Assembly: GCA_013397795.1 (NCBI GenBank)
Contig: VZTJ01000255.1
Location: forward strand, 194,756 to 258,755
Source: Orthonyx spaldingii
Taxonomy: Eukaryota > Chordata > Aves > Passeriformes > Orthonychidae
DNA: 64,000 nt
Direction of reading: 5' to 3'
The position numbers and the translations under genes were made by a program. The first letter of the stretch is position 1. Every line of letters starts with the position of its first letter. Shown here piece by piece: positions 28,736 through 41,545 of this stretch. The notes under the pieces were generated by a model that saw only the letters and a program-made list of their open reading frames with translations, ran no database searches and was not told the origin of the DNA.

Positions 28736-31534
28736 TGATTGTAAATTATTTTGCTTCCCATGTAGTAGGTAAAAGGAAATTTTGTTGTGTGTGAGAGACC
28801 TAGCATTTAAATCCCTTTATTGACAACAATTATGGACTTTCTTAACTTTATCCTTAAATTTACCAACTGTACTCCATTTCCCACCCTAAGATCTTTCTCA
28901 TGTTCTGCTGAAGAACTGTTGAGCATCCTGTCTTTCAGTTTTCTCTGGTCTTTCCTTGATTACTGAGCAGCTCTACTCTCATATTAACCCATTTTATTTA
29001 TTTCCCTCAAAGAAGACCTGAGAGTCAGCATATCTAAAGGAAGTAACTTAATAAGTTAGTACACTTAGTATAGAGGATTTTTTTAACTCTGACTGGATGA
29101 ATGAAAAATTGGTTGAATTAATAGATTGAAAAAAGTAATGCCTATTCATTATCAAAGTGGAAGAGTATACTGAATGCAGTTTTACAGTTTGCAAGGGACT
29201 GAAGACCTGTCCCAAGCCTGGTAGGCTTCATTGTGTGCTTCAGTCTGGAGGGTTAAAATGCCTACTAATTTGGAGATGATGTAGAAATTATGGCAAATAT
29301 GATAGAGGTCAGAATAAGATCTTTTAAAAAAATTCTGGCAAGCCAGAGGAATGATCTGAAAAATAGGATGTGTTTCAATAAGAACAAGCAGAAAATACCA
29401 TGGTTAGGAAAAAAAGAGCAGTAGGATAAATGTCCTCTGAGAAAAAGAAACAGTTACTGATTATACAGGAGATGATCGAGATATTATGGGGGACTGTGAG
29501 TTGAAAGTGAGCCTTGACTTAAAAAAATTAAGAGGAGGTAATGGGACAAAAAGCAAAGATAAGGCTGAGAAATGTGAGGTAATCTTTCCACTCTACTTAG
29601 CTGAAGTACTACCTCCTCTTTGTGACAGTAATCCTCAGAAAGGATGTGAACCAATTGAACCACTCTGCAATGCAGCAGTGATAATCACTGTGGGCTTGGT
29701 CATATAAATATTGAGGAAATACTAAAGTAGTCTTGGGTAAGAATATGAGGAAAAGAATAACTTGAACCATGTTGCACATGGATATAGAAGGCAAAAACAT
29801 TTGGTTTAAATTAAAATAAGAAAACTCAGGATATATATTGGAAACACTCTAATGGAAGGATGAAAACTGACCCTCTGGACAATTCAGGGTATGTCTTTGG
29901 TTTTGGGTTTGGAAGTCTACAAGAACAGGCTGAACATGAGCATCAGGCATGATAGGTACAGTTATTCCCTACAGAGATTTTTCCAACACTGTTTTGGTTT
30001 TTTTCTGTGACATATTTGCTATCAAAAGAAGCTCTTTTATGAATTTCCAATTAACAAGCAAGAAAAACAGATTAAAGTTTATAGTATATTGGCAGATTTA
30101 CAGAGTGTTGTAATATAAAATCACGTTTTAATAAGATTGTGTTCCAATTAATGTTCAGGAAATACGCCAGGTCAACATTACAAAGAGCAATAGAAAAAGA
30201 TTTTGCATTTTACCATCTTTTTGGTTATATTGTTATTTAAAAGACTGATCGGAACTGAGAGTTAATGTAAATTGTAAAATTCATTTTGTTTACAGCTGTA
30301 TTGTTTCTGTTGTTTGATACCCATGCTAAGCCTTTCAAGAGAGTGAACACAATTAAGTTACAACTTTATGTATCAATTACTTCTTTTTTATTTTAATCAA
30401 ATTCCTTTTAGTTTGTGCCATTCTGACGATACAGGGTAGAAACTCGTCCAGGTATATCCTGCTGACAGAATTTCATTATCTTTTGGCATGTGTTTTGGTA
30501 CAAAATAAATATATATGAATTTTAACTTATCATTTCTTCAGCTTTAATGAAAAAAAAACTTTTAAAGACTGGAAAGGATCCTGAAGGTCTATCCTGATAT
30601 CTGGTAGAGACCAGTGAGATTTTGAGAAAAAGAGTGCTTTAATTAGACAACTGAATGTCCAAGAAATTATATTTACCTACAACTGTTATGGGTTCCAGCA
30701 ACTCTCATGTTACCAAAAAATCTCTGAGCCCAGTGTTTTACTGAAATAGAAAAATATGTTCAGAGTAGTGGTAGCCAAAGAAAAATTTAGATATTGCTAC
30801 AAAGGGAGAAACTCCAAGTAATCAGGAAATTCTGCTAGATATGTTTCAGGCAAGTAAGACTGACCAAATATATCACGTCTCCATTTGCCCTAAACTTTCT
30901 TTTGACAACTGGCTATCTGTGTTTTACTTTAACCCTCCCTAGGTGCCGTGTATGTCGTTAATGATGTGTATTGTTACTGAATCTACAGAGGAAACAGGAG
31001 AAACAGAAATGCTGCAAAACTGATCTTCATAGCTGAACCTTATATGGAGATTGTAGAATTTGAGAACACAGAGCTGTAGGTCATTTGCTTACCTGACTTC
31101 TTGATCATCCATCTTTATGTTAAGTAACAAATCTACTTTTCCTTCTTCTTTTGCTTCTCTTCTGAATTCACAAAATTGAGTAATTGGAAGAGATCAGTGC
31201 ATAGACTGAAACTTGTGACTGAGACTTAATTCACAAAGGAAGGATGCAAAAATAGCTGGAAGAGAAATTAACCAGTTTTTCAGGTAGGTAAATTATTTTC
31301 AGTTCAAGGAACAGATATGTGTTTACCTTTTTTTGTTATGGTTTAAATGGGGAGGGTTTTTTTGACATCCAGGTTGCAACTGTACAGTGAAAACAGTTGT
31401 GATTCATTTTAATATCATCCACACAATTTAAAAATTGATGCACCCTTGTGATTGTACCCATTCTCTGACTGTAGACTTTGCCTTCACAAGGTTAGATTAC
31501 TCACAGTCTCTGCATGATTTAAATCCGTCTGGAA

Positions 31535-31850
31535 AATGAAGCTAGTGCAAAATCTGTCTGCCTCAAACCTGGCTGCTCATCTAAGAAAGTATTGTGCCTT
31601 TGTGACGTTCAATGCACTTTTGCCATATGAACTCCATTGGCTACCAGTAGCCACTTGGGTGTTTTGACCTTTTAAGCTCTAAATAAATGTGTACTCAAGA
31701 GTCTAGCCTGCTCTTGTGTTATTCCCGAACCAGCTGCAAGCAGCAAACATGCTGGATTAATTTTCTTCTGCCAAAGAGAGAAATCTTGGCAAAGCATGGG
31801 CTGTGATATCTCGTTCAGACTGCAAACGTAGTCATCTAGTTAGTCCTAAC
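31535..31850 (+). mobile_element. Probable ancient L2/L3-type LINE remnant
   Basis: The + strand translates, with stops, to a stretch resembling the C-terminal end of an L2/L3-class reverse transcriptase: KLVQNLSA, about 25 residues later ELHWLPV, then a weak version of the region that in L2 reads like YKALNGLAP. QNxAA followed by LHWLPV is the family signature. The copy is heavily mutated, in keeping with an insertion that predates birds. The outer limits are approximate. A profile search against L2, L3 and old CR1 consensus sequences would decide the subfamily. Confidence 0.45.
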
Positions 31851-32518
31851 TTGCTCAGTATTCTGAAATCTTTACTGTTTCTGCCTTGATCTTCAAATAT
31901 TGTAGTACTAAGCAAAAGAAAAGAGCAAATATGATTAATGAGTAGAAAGTCTATCTAAATCCTTTCTTTGATTTCTTTCTATTTGGGGACCATATGGCAT
32001 TGCTTCACATTAAATGACATGTCTTCTCTTATGCAGAAAGATATTTTATAAACATGCAGCTCCTTTAATTTAAAATCAGGATTAGTCTGTTTCTGTTGTC
32101 TAAAATCCATAGGTTTTGGAGCACTTTTTCTCCAAACCCTTGCCCAATTCTCCTCTCCCTGTCTACATCAGGCATCAGTTTAATAAATGGATTCAAAGGA
32201 ACATGATGCAGTCTGAAATTGAAGCACTTCTTTGACAGTTGAGATTGGCTTGAGAAGGGTTGAAATGAGGCACCAATGTCCTCCAGCTGCTATGCACTAA
32301 GTTAATCAAGATTCAACAAGGCCACTGTGAAGTTTAGAGAAGCCAGTTACTCTGGTGAGGCTGCCAACCTTCAGACTGATCATGACCACCTTCTGAACAA
32401 CCACTGCCAACAAGGCCAAGGTCAACAAGCATGTTGAGTGCTCTGATCTGTCCTTAAGCTGGGAATAGACATGATCAAGAAGCCACAACCAGTTTCCCAA
32501 CAGCCTCTTTTTCCATTG

Positions 32519-32534
32519 TTTTTTTTTTTTTTTT
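32519..32534 (+). repeat. Poly-T run, 16 bases
   Basis: Sixteen consecutive T with no visible element attached. Confidence 0.9.
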
Positions 32535-33058
32535 ACTACCCTTTTATTCCCAGAGTAAGAAAGCTGAAGAATAGGCTCTAGTTCAAGAGCATAAATGGAT
32601 TTTTCAAATAGACAAAATGTAGTTCAAAAGTAGATAAGAAGGATAACACACTAAACAATAAACACTAACTAGAAAGTTGTTTGTTGCACAATGAGGGAGA
32701 ATCATACAGGAACATGACAAGATATCAAAAGCAAGACTGAAAAAGAGGTAACAGCTGAGCTGTAAGGAGCATTATGTGCTAGAGAGTAGCTGGTCTTGAA
32801 ATCAAAGGGTGAAATGAGTTATTTGTCACATAAGCTCTAAAAAGGGTAAAAACTCTAATGTCTCACTAGCCATGTTAAATATTACAGCGGTTATTTGTGT
32901 TCTTGTCTACAACATGATGTTGTCTTAGAAAGTGTTCATTTCACTAGTTTAGGAAACAGAAATGGTTTTTGATGAAATATTTACCAGAGACAGGCTCAGT
33001 TCTATGTTTGCTTTATAAAATGTCATCATTCATATTTGTTTTGACTTTGCATTTGCAT

Positions 33059-33100
33059 AGCAACAGGAGACCATTATCCAGCAACAGGAGACCATTATCC
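33059..33100 (+). repeat. 21-bp exact tandem duplication
   Basis: The unit beginning AGCAACAGGAGACC occurs twice back to back (33059-33079 and 33080-33100) with no difference between the copies, which suggests a recent event. Confidence 0.9.
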
Positions 33101-35243
33101 TGTCACAGTACTGTGGGCTCTCCAAGGTATACGGCAGTGGGGCTACTCCAACAGACTATTAATTTAGTTACTTCTGCTGCAGCTGTCTGGGCAGAGTAAT
33201 TAGCAACAGTACCAATTCATACACAACCCGTGTATGCAAGGCAAAGGACGTAACTCCAAATATCATGCAAGAGAATGGTATCTAACCTCTTTCACATTGA
33301 ATCACAAGTATGAATAAAAATAGGAGAAACAGTCAAAATATCCAAGTAGTGAGCTGTGCAACCACAGGATATTAGCTTGTGCCAGAGACCACATTTTGGT
33401 ACAACGAATGTCAGAAAATTGACGTTTTCAACACTGAATGTAAAAGCTACTGGAGCTGAAGCACTTGCCAATAGCATTTCTAAGCCATTCTAAATTCACT
33501 TATGAATTGGAGGCTAATAAAGGAGAAAACGCAGAAACTGAGTGCATATACAGCAGAACACAGAACCACTTTTCCCCTCCTGATGTGTTTACTGGCAAGC
33601 CAGCACTGGAATATGAAGTCAGGAAGTATTGCGGTGGGCACACCACTGCCTCATCTCAGATTAATACACCTGATAAAATTCCCACCAAATTCAGTGGTTT
33701 TCTAACTTTCTAAAAGGACATAATATCATAAGATTTGATATGTTGCCAGGCAGAGATTAACATGGTGTCTTGTAGCGTGCCTATGATGAAACATTTTGCA
33801 AAATTCTATGAAATGTCCTATTAAACCTCTCAGTACTGCTGTTAAATAATTTATATATTAACATGACAGCAGAGCTTAAAGCCCTGTGAGATAACTGTGC
33901 TTGGAACTTTAGATAAACAAAGCAATGGTTGAGAGGGAAAATGGAGACATGGAGGAGAGAAGGGTCTCACCGAAGTTCACTAAACTTTGTAATTCTTTTC
34001 TTGTCTAGCATATGTCTTTTTGCACTCTGTGGTTTCCCCACAAACAGGAGAAGGGTTCCCAGATGACATTGTGCCACAGCTGTTCTCTGTGTCATGCTGT
34101 CAGGCTGAGAAGTGACATACTTATTTAGGTAGGGAGCATACACACTGTGTGCATGTTCATCCATAAAATAATACCTAATTTGAACAGAATTAGGGTAAGA
34201 ACAAGAAACATTGAACATATACACCAAAAGGGGGACATCTAGCTTCTTTGCAGTTGTAACATATGTAGTGCACAAGGGAAGGAGAGGACAGGAAAAATGA
34301 AAACAACCTGAAGGACAGAATCCTTGAAGAATCATTGTCTTTAGTAGTCACATACTGTCTTTGTAATGGCAGAGGAAAAATATTAGTTATGTGACATGTT
34401 AGATAGGAAAGGGTAGAAGGACTGGAAAAAATGGGTAGGGGAAGAAAAGTAATACCATGACGAAAAAATTGTTCAGAAAAAATGCTTTGATCAGCAATGT
34501 GAAGGTATCATTAAATACATATTATGCCTTTCATCTTAAATTATTTGTGGAATTCTATTACCAGATGGAAACTTGCACCTCTTGGTACTGAGTCCCTGAA
34601 ATAAATAAAGGCTAGAAAACACTGCTAGTCTTCAGGCTGAAGACATCTGTTGATCTTTTGTTTTGATACCATTTCAAATCAAGCACATTTTGAAGTTTTC
34701 TGTCAGCCTAATTCTCTTTACCCTGCTTTGTTTTCTCTTTCTGTTTTCAGGGATTTGTTTTTTATGGTAATTTTCTTTGTAAATTACTAATTCTTACATC
34801 CACAAAAGAGTAAACCATTTCATCAGGGAACTGAGGCTAGTTTGGGTACAGTCTCCTGCTAAAAACTAAGCTTTCAGGCATCTAAAAACTGGAAGGGTTC
34901 ACAGTCTTATCCTAGTATAATTTAGAACAGCTGCAGAGCAGTTCTAAACCAATCTTTCCTGCCATTTCCCAGCAAGGAAATTCCTGGGTATGAATAATGG
35001 TGATATATGTTGGAATAATCAATGCAACATAGAAATAAAATCAATTCTTTTTCAAAGTACCTATCTGTCTGGCTACTTTGGTCTGAGACAGAAATATAGT
35101 AAATATGTTCTTCTTAAAGCAAGAAGACAGAGTACTTTAAACAAAGGGTTTATCTTCCAAATTCTATGAGTCCCTAATGCTACTCAACATCTCCAGAAAG
35201 GCAGTGTTATATCAGGAGCACGTAAACTGAACGAAAAAAAAAA

Positions 35244-35277
35244 NNNNNNNNNNNNNNNNNNNNNNNNNNNNNNNNNN
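35244..35277. other. Assembly gap (34 N) inside an A-tract
   Basis: Thirty-four undetermined bases are flanked by poly-A on both sides: ten A on the left, and on the right a longer A run passing into a C/A-rich tract that ends near 35342. The true length of the tract is unknown. It probably reflects sequencing failure in a homopolymer. Confidence 0.98.
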
Positions 35278-35342
35278 AAAAAAAAAAAAAAAAAGAACCA
35301 AAAAAGAAAACAAACAAACACCAAAACCACAAAAACCAAAAA
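35278..35342 (+). repeat. A- and C/A-rich low-complexity tract
   Basis: An A run is followed by ACCAAAA, CAAACAAACA and ACCACAAAAACC units, the same kind of low-complexity sequence as at 21216-21298. Confidence 0.85.
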
Positions 35343-35446
35343 AAGAAGATATTACCAAGCCTTATTGCCTTATTTTGGGGAGAAAATAACAAATTTTCCT
35401 GTCAGGCCATCTACCAGGCTTGCATGTGGGAAGCGGGAGCCATGCC

Positions 35447-35478
35447 AGTCTCTGAAGGGTTGAGTCTCTGAAGGGTTG
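35447..35478 (+). repeat. 16-bp exact tandem duplication
   Basis: AGTCTCTGAAGGGTTG is present twice without a spacer (35447-35462 and 35463-35478). Confidence 0.92.
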
Positions 35479-36607
35479 GTGCATGATGCTGGAGGAGCAG
35501 AAAGTAGAAAGTCAGTGAGTGTATTGGATCAAAGCAATTCATCTATGAAATCCTCTACTGCAGCCTGGAAAACATGAAAAACCTCAGTCCAATTGCCCAG
35601 CATCCAAAACTCATAAAGCAGAATTTTTAATCTAAAAATCTGGAGTAAAGTGATAATTACTAATGAACATGACTTGTAATCCAGGGCCATGGGGAAATGT
35701 GATTACTTAGAACCCACCACGATTGTGGTAATACACAAATTTCACTTGTCATTTTCTAATTAAAAACCTCATTATTACAATGCTCTGTGGTTGCCAAAGA
35801 CGTGTATTTTTTTCTTCCAAAGAATAGCTCCTTAGCTACATAATGCAGAGAAAAATGGAGATATTGGGGACGTCGTGTGAGGACACACAGAGGAAAATAC
35901 AGGAAGTATTTTGGAAAAACAGTATTGTTGGGGACGCAGGAGGAGACACTCTTGGGAAGAGGACCTCCATGGTAGAGGAGGTACATCTCTAAGGGACTGT
36001 GGCCTCAGGCAACCCACACCAGGACAGGGACACCCCAAGGGACTGTGACTCTGGTTGTCCCACATGAGGACAAGGATACCCTGAGGCTGCAACTCAGAGC
36101 AGACAAAACAAGCAAGAAAGGAGGTGCAGGGGAGTAAGAAAAAAGGAGCAGCAGGATATGCTGACCCAAGTCTCTGCACTGCCTGCTGCATCACCAAGAC
36201 ACCTGACTCTAACCTGCGGTTCAAACGACAGGAGTGGAGATGAGCAAGGCAGGGAGGAGAGGCACATGAAATGAAGCTAAGAGGACAAAACCTTTCCCTA
36301 GGTGTGCATTTGGTTTACTCTCTTTGTTTCCCAGTACCCAAATCAGTAATTAACCATTTTGGCAATTGGCAAATAATTAAAAGAGATAGAATTCCCTGAG
36401 TCCAATCTATTTTACCTGCATGTTACTCTGGTGTAAAAGAAAATTTAATGTACTTCTTTTTGTTACTTCATGATTTCAGAGATAACTCCAGAGGTTAAGA
36501 GCAGTATTCTCATGTCATGCATAGACACCTTGAATTGAATTGACAGAAATAATGAAAAAACATGGTCAGCTTTGAGAAGTGATATCCCAATGACACTGAA
36601 CTGTGAA

Positions 36608-36705
36608 CTGGGAGACAGTGGACCTATTCTAATCTTTAGTACCACTTCAGTCTGAATTTGAGCAATTTAATTCAAATCTTTGTGCCTGTGCTTTCTTCCT
36701 CTGCT
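36608..36705 (+). mobile_element. MIR SINE fragment
   Basis: The stretch follows the MIR consensus through its core and 3' region. ATTCTAATC, then a CACT block, then TTGAGCAATTTAATTC correspond to the consensus TTGGGCAAGTCACTT. TCTTTGTGCCT and a CTTTCTTCCTCTG segment correspond to TCTCTGTGCCTCAGTTTCCTCATCTG. MIR is a tRNA-derived SINE, mobilised by L2, that was active before amniotes diverged, so recognisable copies in a bird genome are few and very old. The ends are approximate. Confidence 0.7.
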
Positions 36706-39700
36706 CCTTGGATTTTCTGCTTAAGAGTATAATTCCTGGGTGGTTTAACCATCTCACTAAATCTACATATTGTATTTCTTATGTCAGAACTGTGTTCTGG
36801 CTGTGGCCTGCTAGATACTACTGTGATGTAAAAGAAAAAATAAAATAAGAAAACTAATACTTAAGTATGCTAATGAATAAAAAGGAACCATAAGCATGTG
36901 AGATTTTTCTTTTAAGTCATGACAAAAGACAACAAATCTCTTGTCATATCATGAGCTTACAAGATTAAAAAAAAGCACATGAATATTGATTATGGTTTGT
37001 CTGTTTATTCTTAAGAGACTGAGATATGTCAATTCAAGATTACATATTCCCATTCAGTCAGACGGAACAAAAATGGCAATTCCATAGACGAAAATGTATT
37101 TTCCTTAGAATTCAAGTTGTGAACATCGATTCCAGGGGCTTATTTCTCACATATATGTAAAGGTACTCAAATGTTAAGACCATTTAAAAAAATCCTCTAG
37201 GAAAATAAAATAAGATATAAGAAAACAGTAGTTCCTTAGTCCTAATTATGATCTTTGAAAACTCTAGGGCTTAGTCCTAAATCCAGCTAAACTCTATCTG
37301 TTTTTAGAATTGCAGTATTTCATTTTGACAGGACAGATCTCTTCTTCCAGGAGACCACTAGCTATATCTGAAACTCACATTTTTCATTTCTACTTGGATG
37401 GCTTTAGCTCTAACTGGTTTTTAGGAGAAAAAAACAGTTAAAAATTTTCTTCCTTTTGCTTTGATGATATGTAGAAAAATTCATCCCTCTCTGGAAATGT
37501 GAATGTTACTAGTTTCAGTTTAGTATCTGCTACCTTTGCTTGAGATGAAGGAGGATTCAGATGAAATGTTTTCCATCTTAATTTTTGGTTCTGATGAAAA
37601 TATTTTTGTTTGAATGGAATCTAATTCAGTTTACTACTTAAATGGTGTCTTTAGATTAAAACTATCAATTTTCAGAAAACCCTTGCCTGTAGTAAAATAC
37701 ACAAAATTGTGATCAGTTACAGAAAACTTAAAGGCACTAGTCTGAGCTGCTAAGGAAGAATTCTAGATAATAGAATTACAGACCCAAGTCAATAATTTAA
37801 AACAAATTTATCTTTCTGAGTAAAAACATTACTGTATTTCTAAAGTTATGATATAAAAAGACAGTTTCTTAATTTAAGCACAGAAATGGTGATTAGCATC
37901 CTTCAAGCAAATAACAAGAAAAAAGCAGCTTTTTTGCAAGTGGTATCATCTAACCTTTTTCTCAAGAATCAGGTGTTAATTAGGTTAATTTTTTCTACTC
38001 CTTGTTTTCTGAGTGGATTTCCTGATGTATAATAACATGAAAGAAATCATTTTTTTAAAATATAATAAATTTGAGAAAGGGACTGCTTATATGATGCATC
38101 CATAAACACAAAGATTAATGTGAAAATGTGTGTGGAGGCGTTCAGTCCACTGAAACATTTTCCATATTGCCTATTTTCTTGTCTTCAATATCAAAGACCT
38201 GAAAATAATGTCCTTTCAGAGTAATTATTGCTTCACTGGGAGGCTTTTCCTACTGATGCGGTAGTCAGCAATTTATAAATGCAGTCTCTGCTCTTCTGGA
38301 ACACTTAGCTCACGTGTTGCTGTCACTCATTTTGAGCTGTAAAAGCAAAGTAATTCTGAAAGGACCAAATAGATAATGTGGAGCTTACCTGGTCATCCAG
38401 TGTGCACAAGAAATCAAGTATGTTTTATTCAGACAACACATAATGCAAAGCCATCAAACAATTTCAACTTAGATTCAAAACCGTCTAGAAGAAAGAGGTA
38501 TGACTGAGAGGCAGTGTTGTAAAACCCCATTTTCAGAAGCTTAGTACTATCAGATGAAAAATACCATTTGGAAAAGTTTCCAATGCTTATTGTCAGTCCA
38601 AAGATTTGGAGCGTGTGCTTGTGAGAATAGTTGGTAAAAGTCTATTCATTCAGCCTAAGACAAAGTGTTTTTCAGCTGGTTTTTGTTCTTCTGTCTTTCC
38701 TGTTCCTTCCCCCAGTGAAATGAAGTGCTGTCATCTGTCAAAAAAATGCCAAATACATCATGATAGATGAAGCAGAAATATGAGGAGGAGTTCACACAAC
38801 ATGAGAAAGCGGCCGAAAATATGAGAGAATTGCTTATCCAAACTGAGGAGACAGTGAAAAAAATTATTTTGGTGTGTTTAAAGAAGAAATGGTTACAAAA
38901 CAAAACAATAAGTCTGTGACATTTAATCCATATGCATACTATTATTTTTTCTGAGCAGTGCTGTTGTAACATATACATTTCTGCCAATTCTTATGAAAGA
39001 TATGTGGGATATATGTCACATTATGAAATATGAGCTTATAGAGTTATACAAAAGAATTCCCAGTTTGCTCCTTATTACTGTTGTTGTTATTTGTTTATAC
39101 CAACTGAAACAGTAGCAGATCAAAACCAAGGAAAAAAACCTTCTTTTTAACGCAAGTTCACGGTTTTTAGATTCTGAATTATACCTCTGGAAATCTTGGA
39201 TGTTGAAGAAACTACATAGTACATGTCCTGTCAATACTAACAAAACTGCAGCTTATTTTATGGCAAATCCATAAAGAAAAAGCAACAAACATGTCCTCTT
39301 CTCAAAGGAAGGTAGGTACAAGATTGCTGACTCCAGTCTGCTGTTAGGAGCTGTGACCTTAGCATGCCAGACATTATTAAATTGGCCATTATGTAGATTG
39401 TGCCACTATGCCAGTGAAAAGGAGATGGCAGAAAAGGTAATATTAGGACTCAAACCATTGCAAAGTCAGTTATCTTGTCTAAGTAGGTGCAGCTTTTCCT
39501 ATTGTCAGAGAAACACAGAGACAAGATCATCCATATAAGGTAAGCCATCTAATAATAGCAACAGCATCCAAGCTACACACTTGCAGAGGAATTTCATGTG
39601 GATAACCAGCTTCAACTAGATCCTTCATTTTCACCTGTTGAGAATAAGACAAGGTGACACCCAGTCTATCTGTACAAGCTTTCGGTGAGATTTACTTTAG

Positions 39701-41324
39701 CTATGGTGTGCTGAATTCTGTAATCTAACACATCAATTGCATTTGGGATTGTTAAAGATTTTTAAGGGATATATCTACATCTTGCAGTCAGACATGTAAT
39801 TGCATCACCATTTGGTAGAGACTCATGAAATAAATTTCAACAGCTTTCCAGTAACCTGATTGGGACTGATGCTCTATTTAAAGGGAAAACAATACTTCAG
39901 AAATGAAAACAGCACCTGTTTTGTGACACTTTTGGTATTTGTGAGACACTTTCAGATATGGTTATCCTAGATAAACAAAGGCTGAAGTGACTTGAGTAGG
40001 CTGAGAATTCTGCCGTTTCTACAAACCCAAATAACACTTACCCAAGATTCTTGAAGGTACCGAAAACAGACTTCTAAGCTGTTAGGAAGATTTAATTAAT
40101 CATTAAAATATCATTTACACCAGAAACCTGGAAGGTGGTGAATAAGTCCTTGATCTTCCTGTGAGGTATTAATAAATGATATTAATAATCAGTTTTAGAT
40201 TTGCAAGGGACAAAGTTAGGGCAAAATAGTTTGGGGAAAAAAAAGGCTAGTGACTTTTATACAGCATCCAAATGTCTGTAAGCATCCATAGTTAAATAAC
40301 TGAAGTTTCTATTTTCTCTGTTTTGCTGCTGGAAAGTGCTGCATCCACCATGCTGCACCTCCATTGCTGCCTAATGAACTTCACCAATGCAGGGAACACA
40401 CCTGGGCTTGGTGATTACAGACTTGCAGAGACCACCACAACGCCCACAAAGCCAGAATCCTCGATAGTTGTCCAGAAGTCCTCAAATTCTTCTCATTAAA
40501 GTTTCTAGCTGGAAATGAAAGTTGATTCTATTGATATAGAGTTATGGTTGCCCACTCTGAACATTTGTCATTGAAGTGCTGTGATAGGATTCTACAGTGT
40601 GTATGTTCATGTTAATAGCAAGAAATTGTTAATAAATAATATGAAAATAAATATTAATAAGTAATGTTAATAGTAATCAAATATTCTGTATGAAAAATAC
40701 TTGCAACTATAAAATAGTTCCAACTGTACCTTATTTTAAAAATTGTAATGTTGGGCAAAGTTGGATAGATGACTAAAATGCAAGTAAAAAACTTTTTATT
40801 GTTATTGATGGCTGTATTTTTCTTCAACTTTATGAAGCATTAATGAGCTATGGCAGTTCTGCTGTTTCTCTCCCCTTTCCTAATGCAATTTGAGTATTTT
40901 AATGTTCAACCTCTTTTTGTAATTTAAACTGATACCATTACATTAAGTGCATGACAGGGTCAGTACAGCACATCAAGCTAATTTATAGCCTCTGGCAATT
41001 ACCAACTCCCAAAGTTTCATAGCAATGCCAGACTTCAGTAACACTTTCTTTTTCAAGCAACTCTCAATAATAAAACATTTATAATATATTGCAGAAGGCC
41101 ATTAATTTTAAGTGTGATGTCTATTCAACCAGTACACTTATTGGTTGCAGCAATTCTAAGCTGGTATTTTACCAGGAGAAATAAATCCTGATCACTCCAC
41201 TCTTATGGCATTATGACCTAAATGCAGGGGCAGAACAGTAAATTCTCACATGACTGAAATGCTGTTCTCCTCTTAGACGTGGCCTAGGACTCAGTGACAG
41301 AAAGAATCCAATTTGTGGGGTGAC

Positions 41325-41385
41325 ATCTCAGCCCCACTAAAGTCAGTGACAGAATTCCCACTGACCTCAACAGGGATTTTACTGA
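41325..41385. repeat. Possible ancient dispersed repeat with a CCCACTGACCTCAACAGGG core
   Basis: The segment holds two related, partly palindromic phrases, one around GCCCCACTAAAGTCAGTGAC and one around TCCCACTGACCTCAACAGGG. Phrases of the form CCCATTGACTTCAATGGG recur in sauropsid genomes in old repeats. I recognise the pattern but cannot name the family. Confidence 0.3.
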
Positions 41386-41528
41386 TGCATTTCCTGTCAT
41401 TGTGGTAATTCTTATTACTCTGTGCTGTAAGGCATCGTCCTTCATGCAGTCCCAAACCACACACCATTTTAAGGCTTAAAGACTGCCTTTGTTGGCTTTA
41501 AAAAACCTTGCCCATTAGTTTATTTTAC

Positions 41529-41545
41529 TTTTTTTTTTTTTTTTT
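41529..41545 (+). repeat. Poly-T run, 17 bases
   Basis: Seventeen consecutive T with no recognisable retroelement next to it. Confidence 0.9.

Larger units (their letters stand above)
24011..31534. other. AT-rich non-coding DNA, no gene recognised
   Basis: No exon, promoter or RNA gene is recognisable here. It holds an A run at 25975-25989 and an AT-only patch rich in TATAAATA and ATAAATATT around 28645-28735. The remaining sequence appears unique. Confidence 0.7.
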
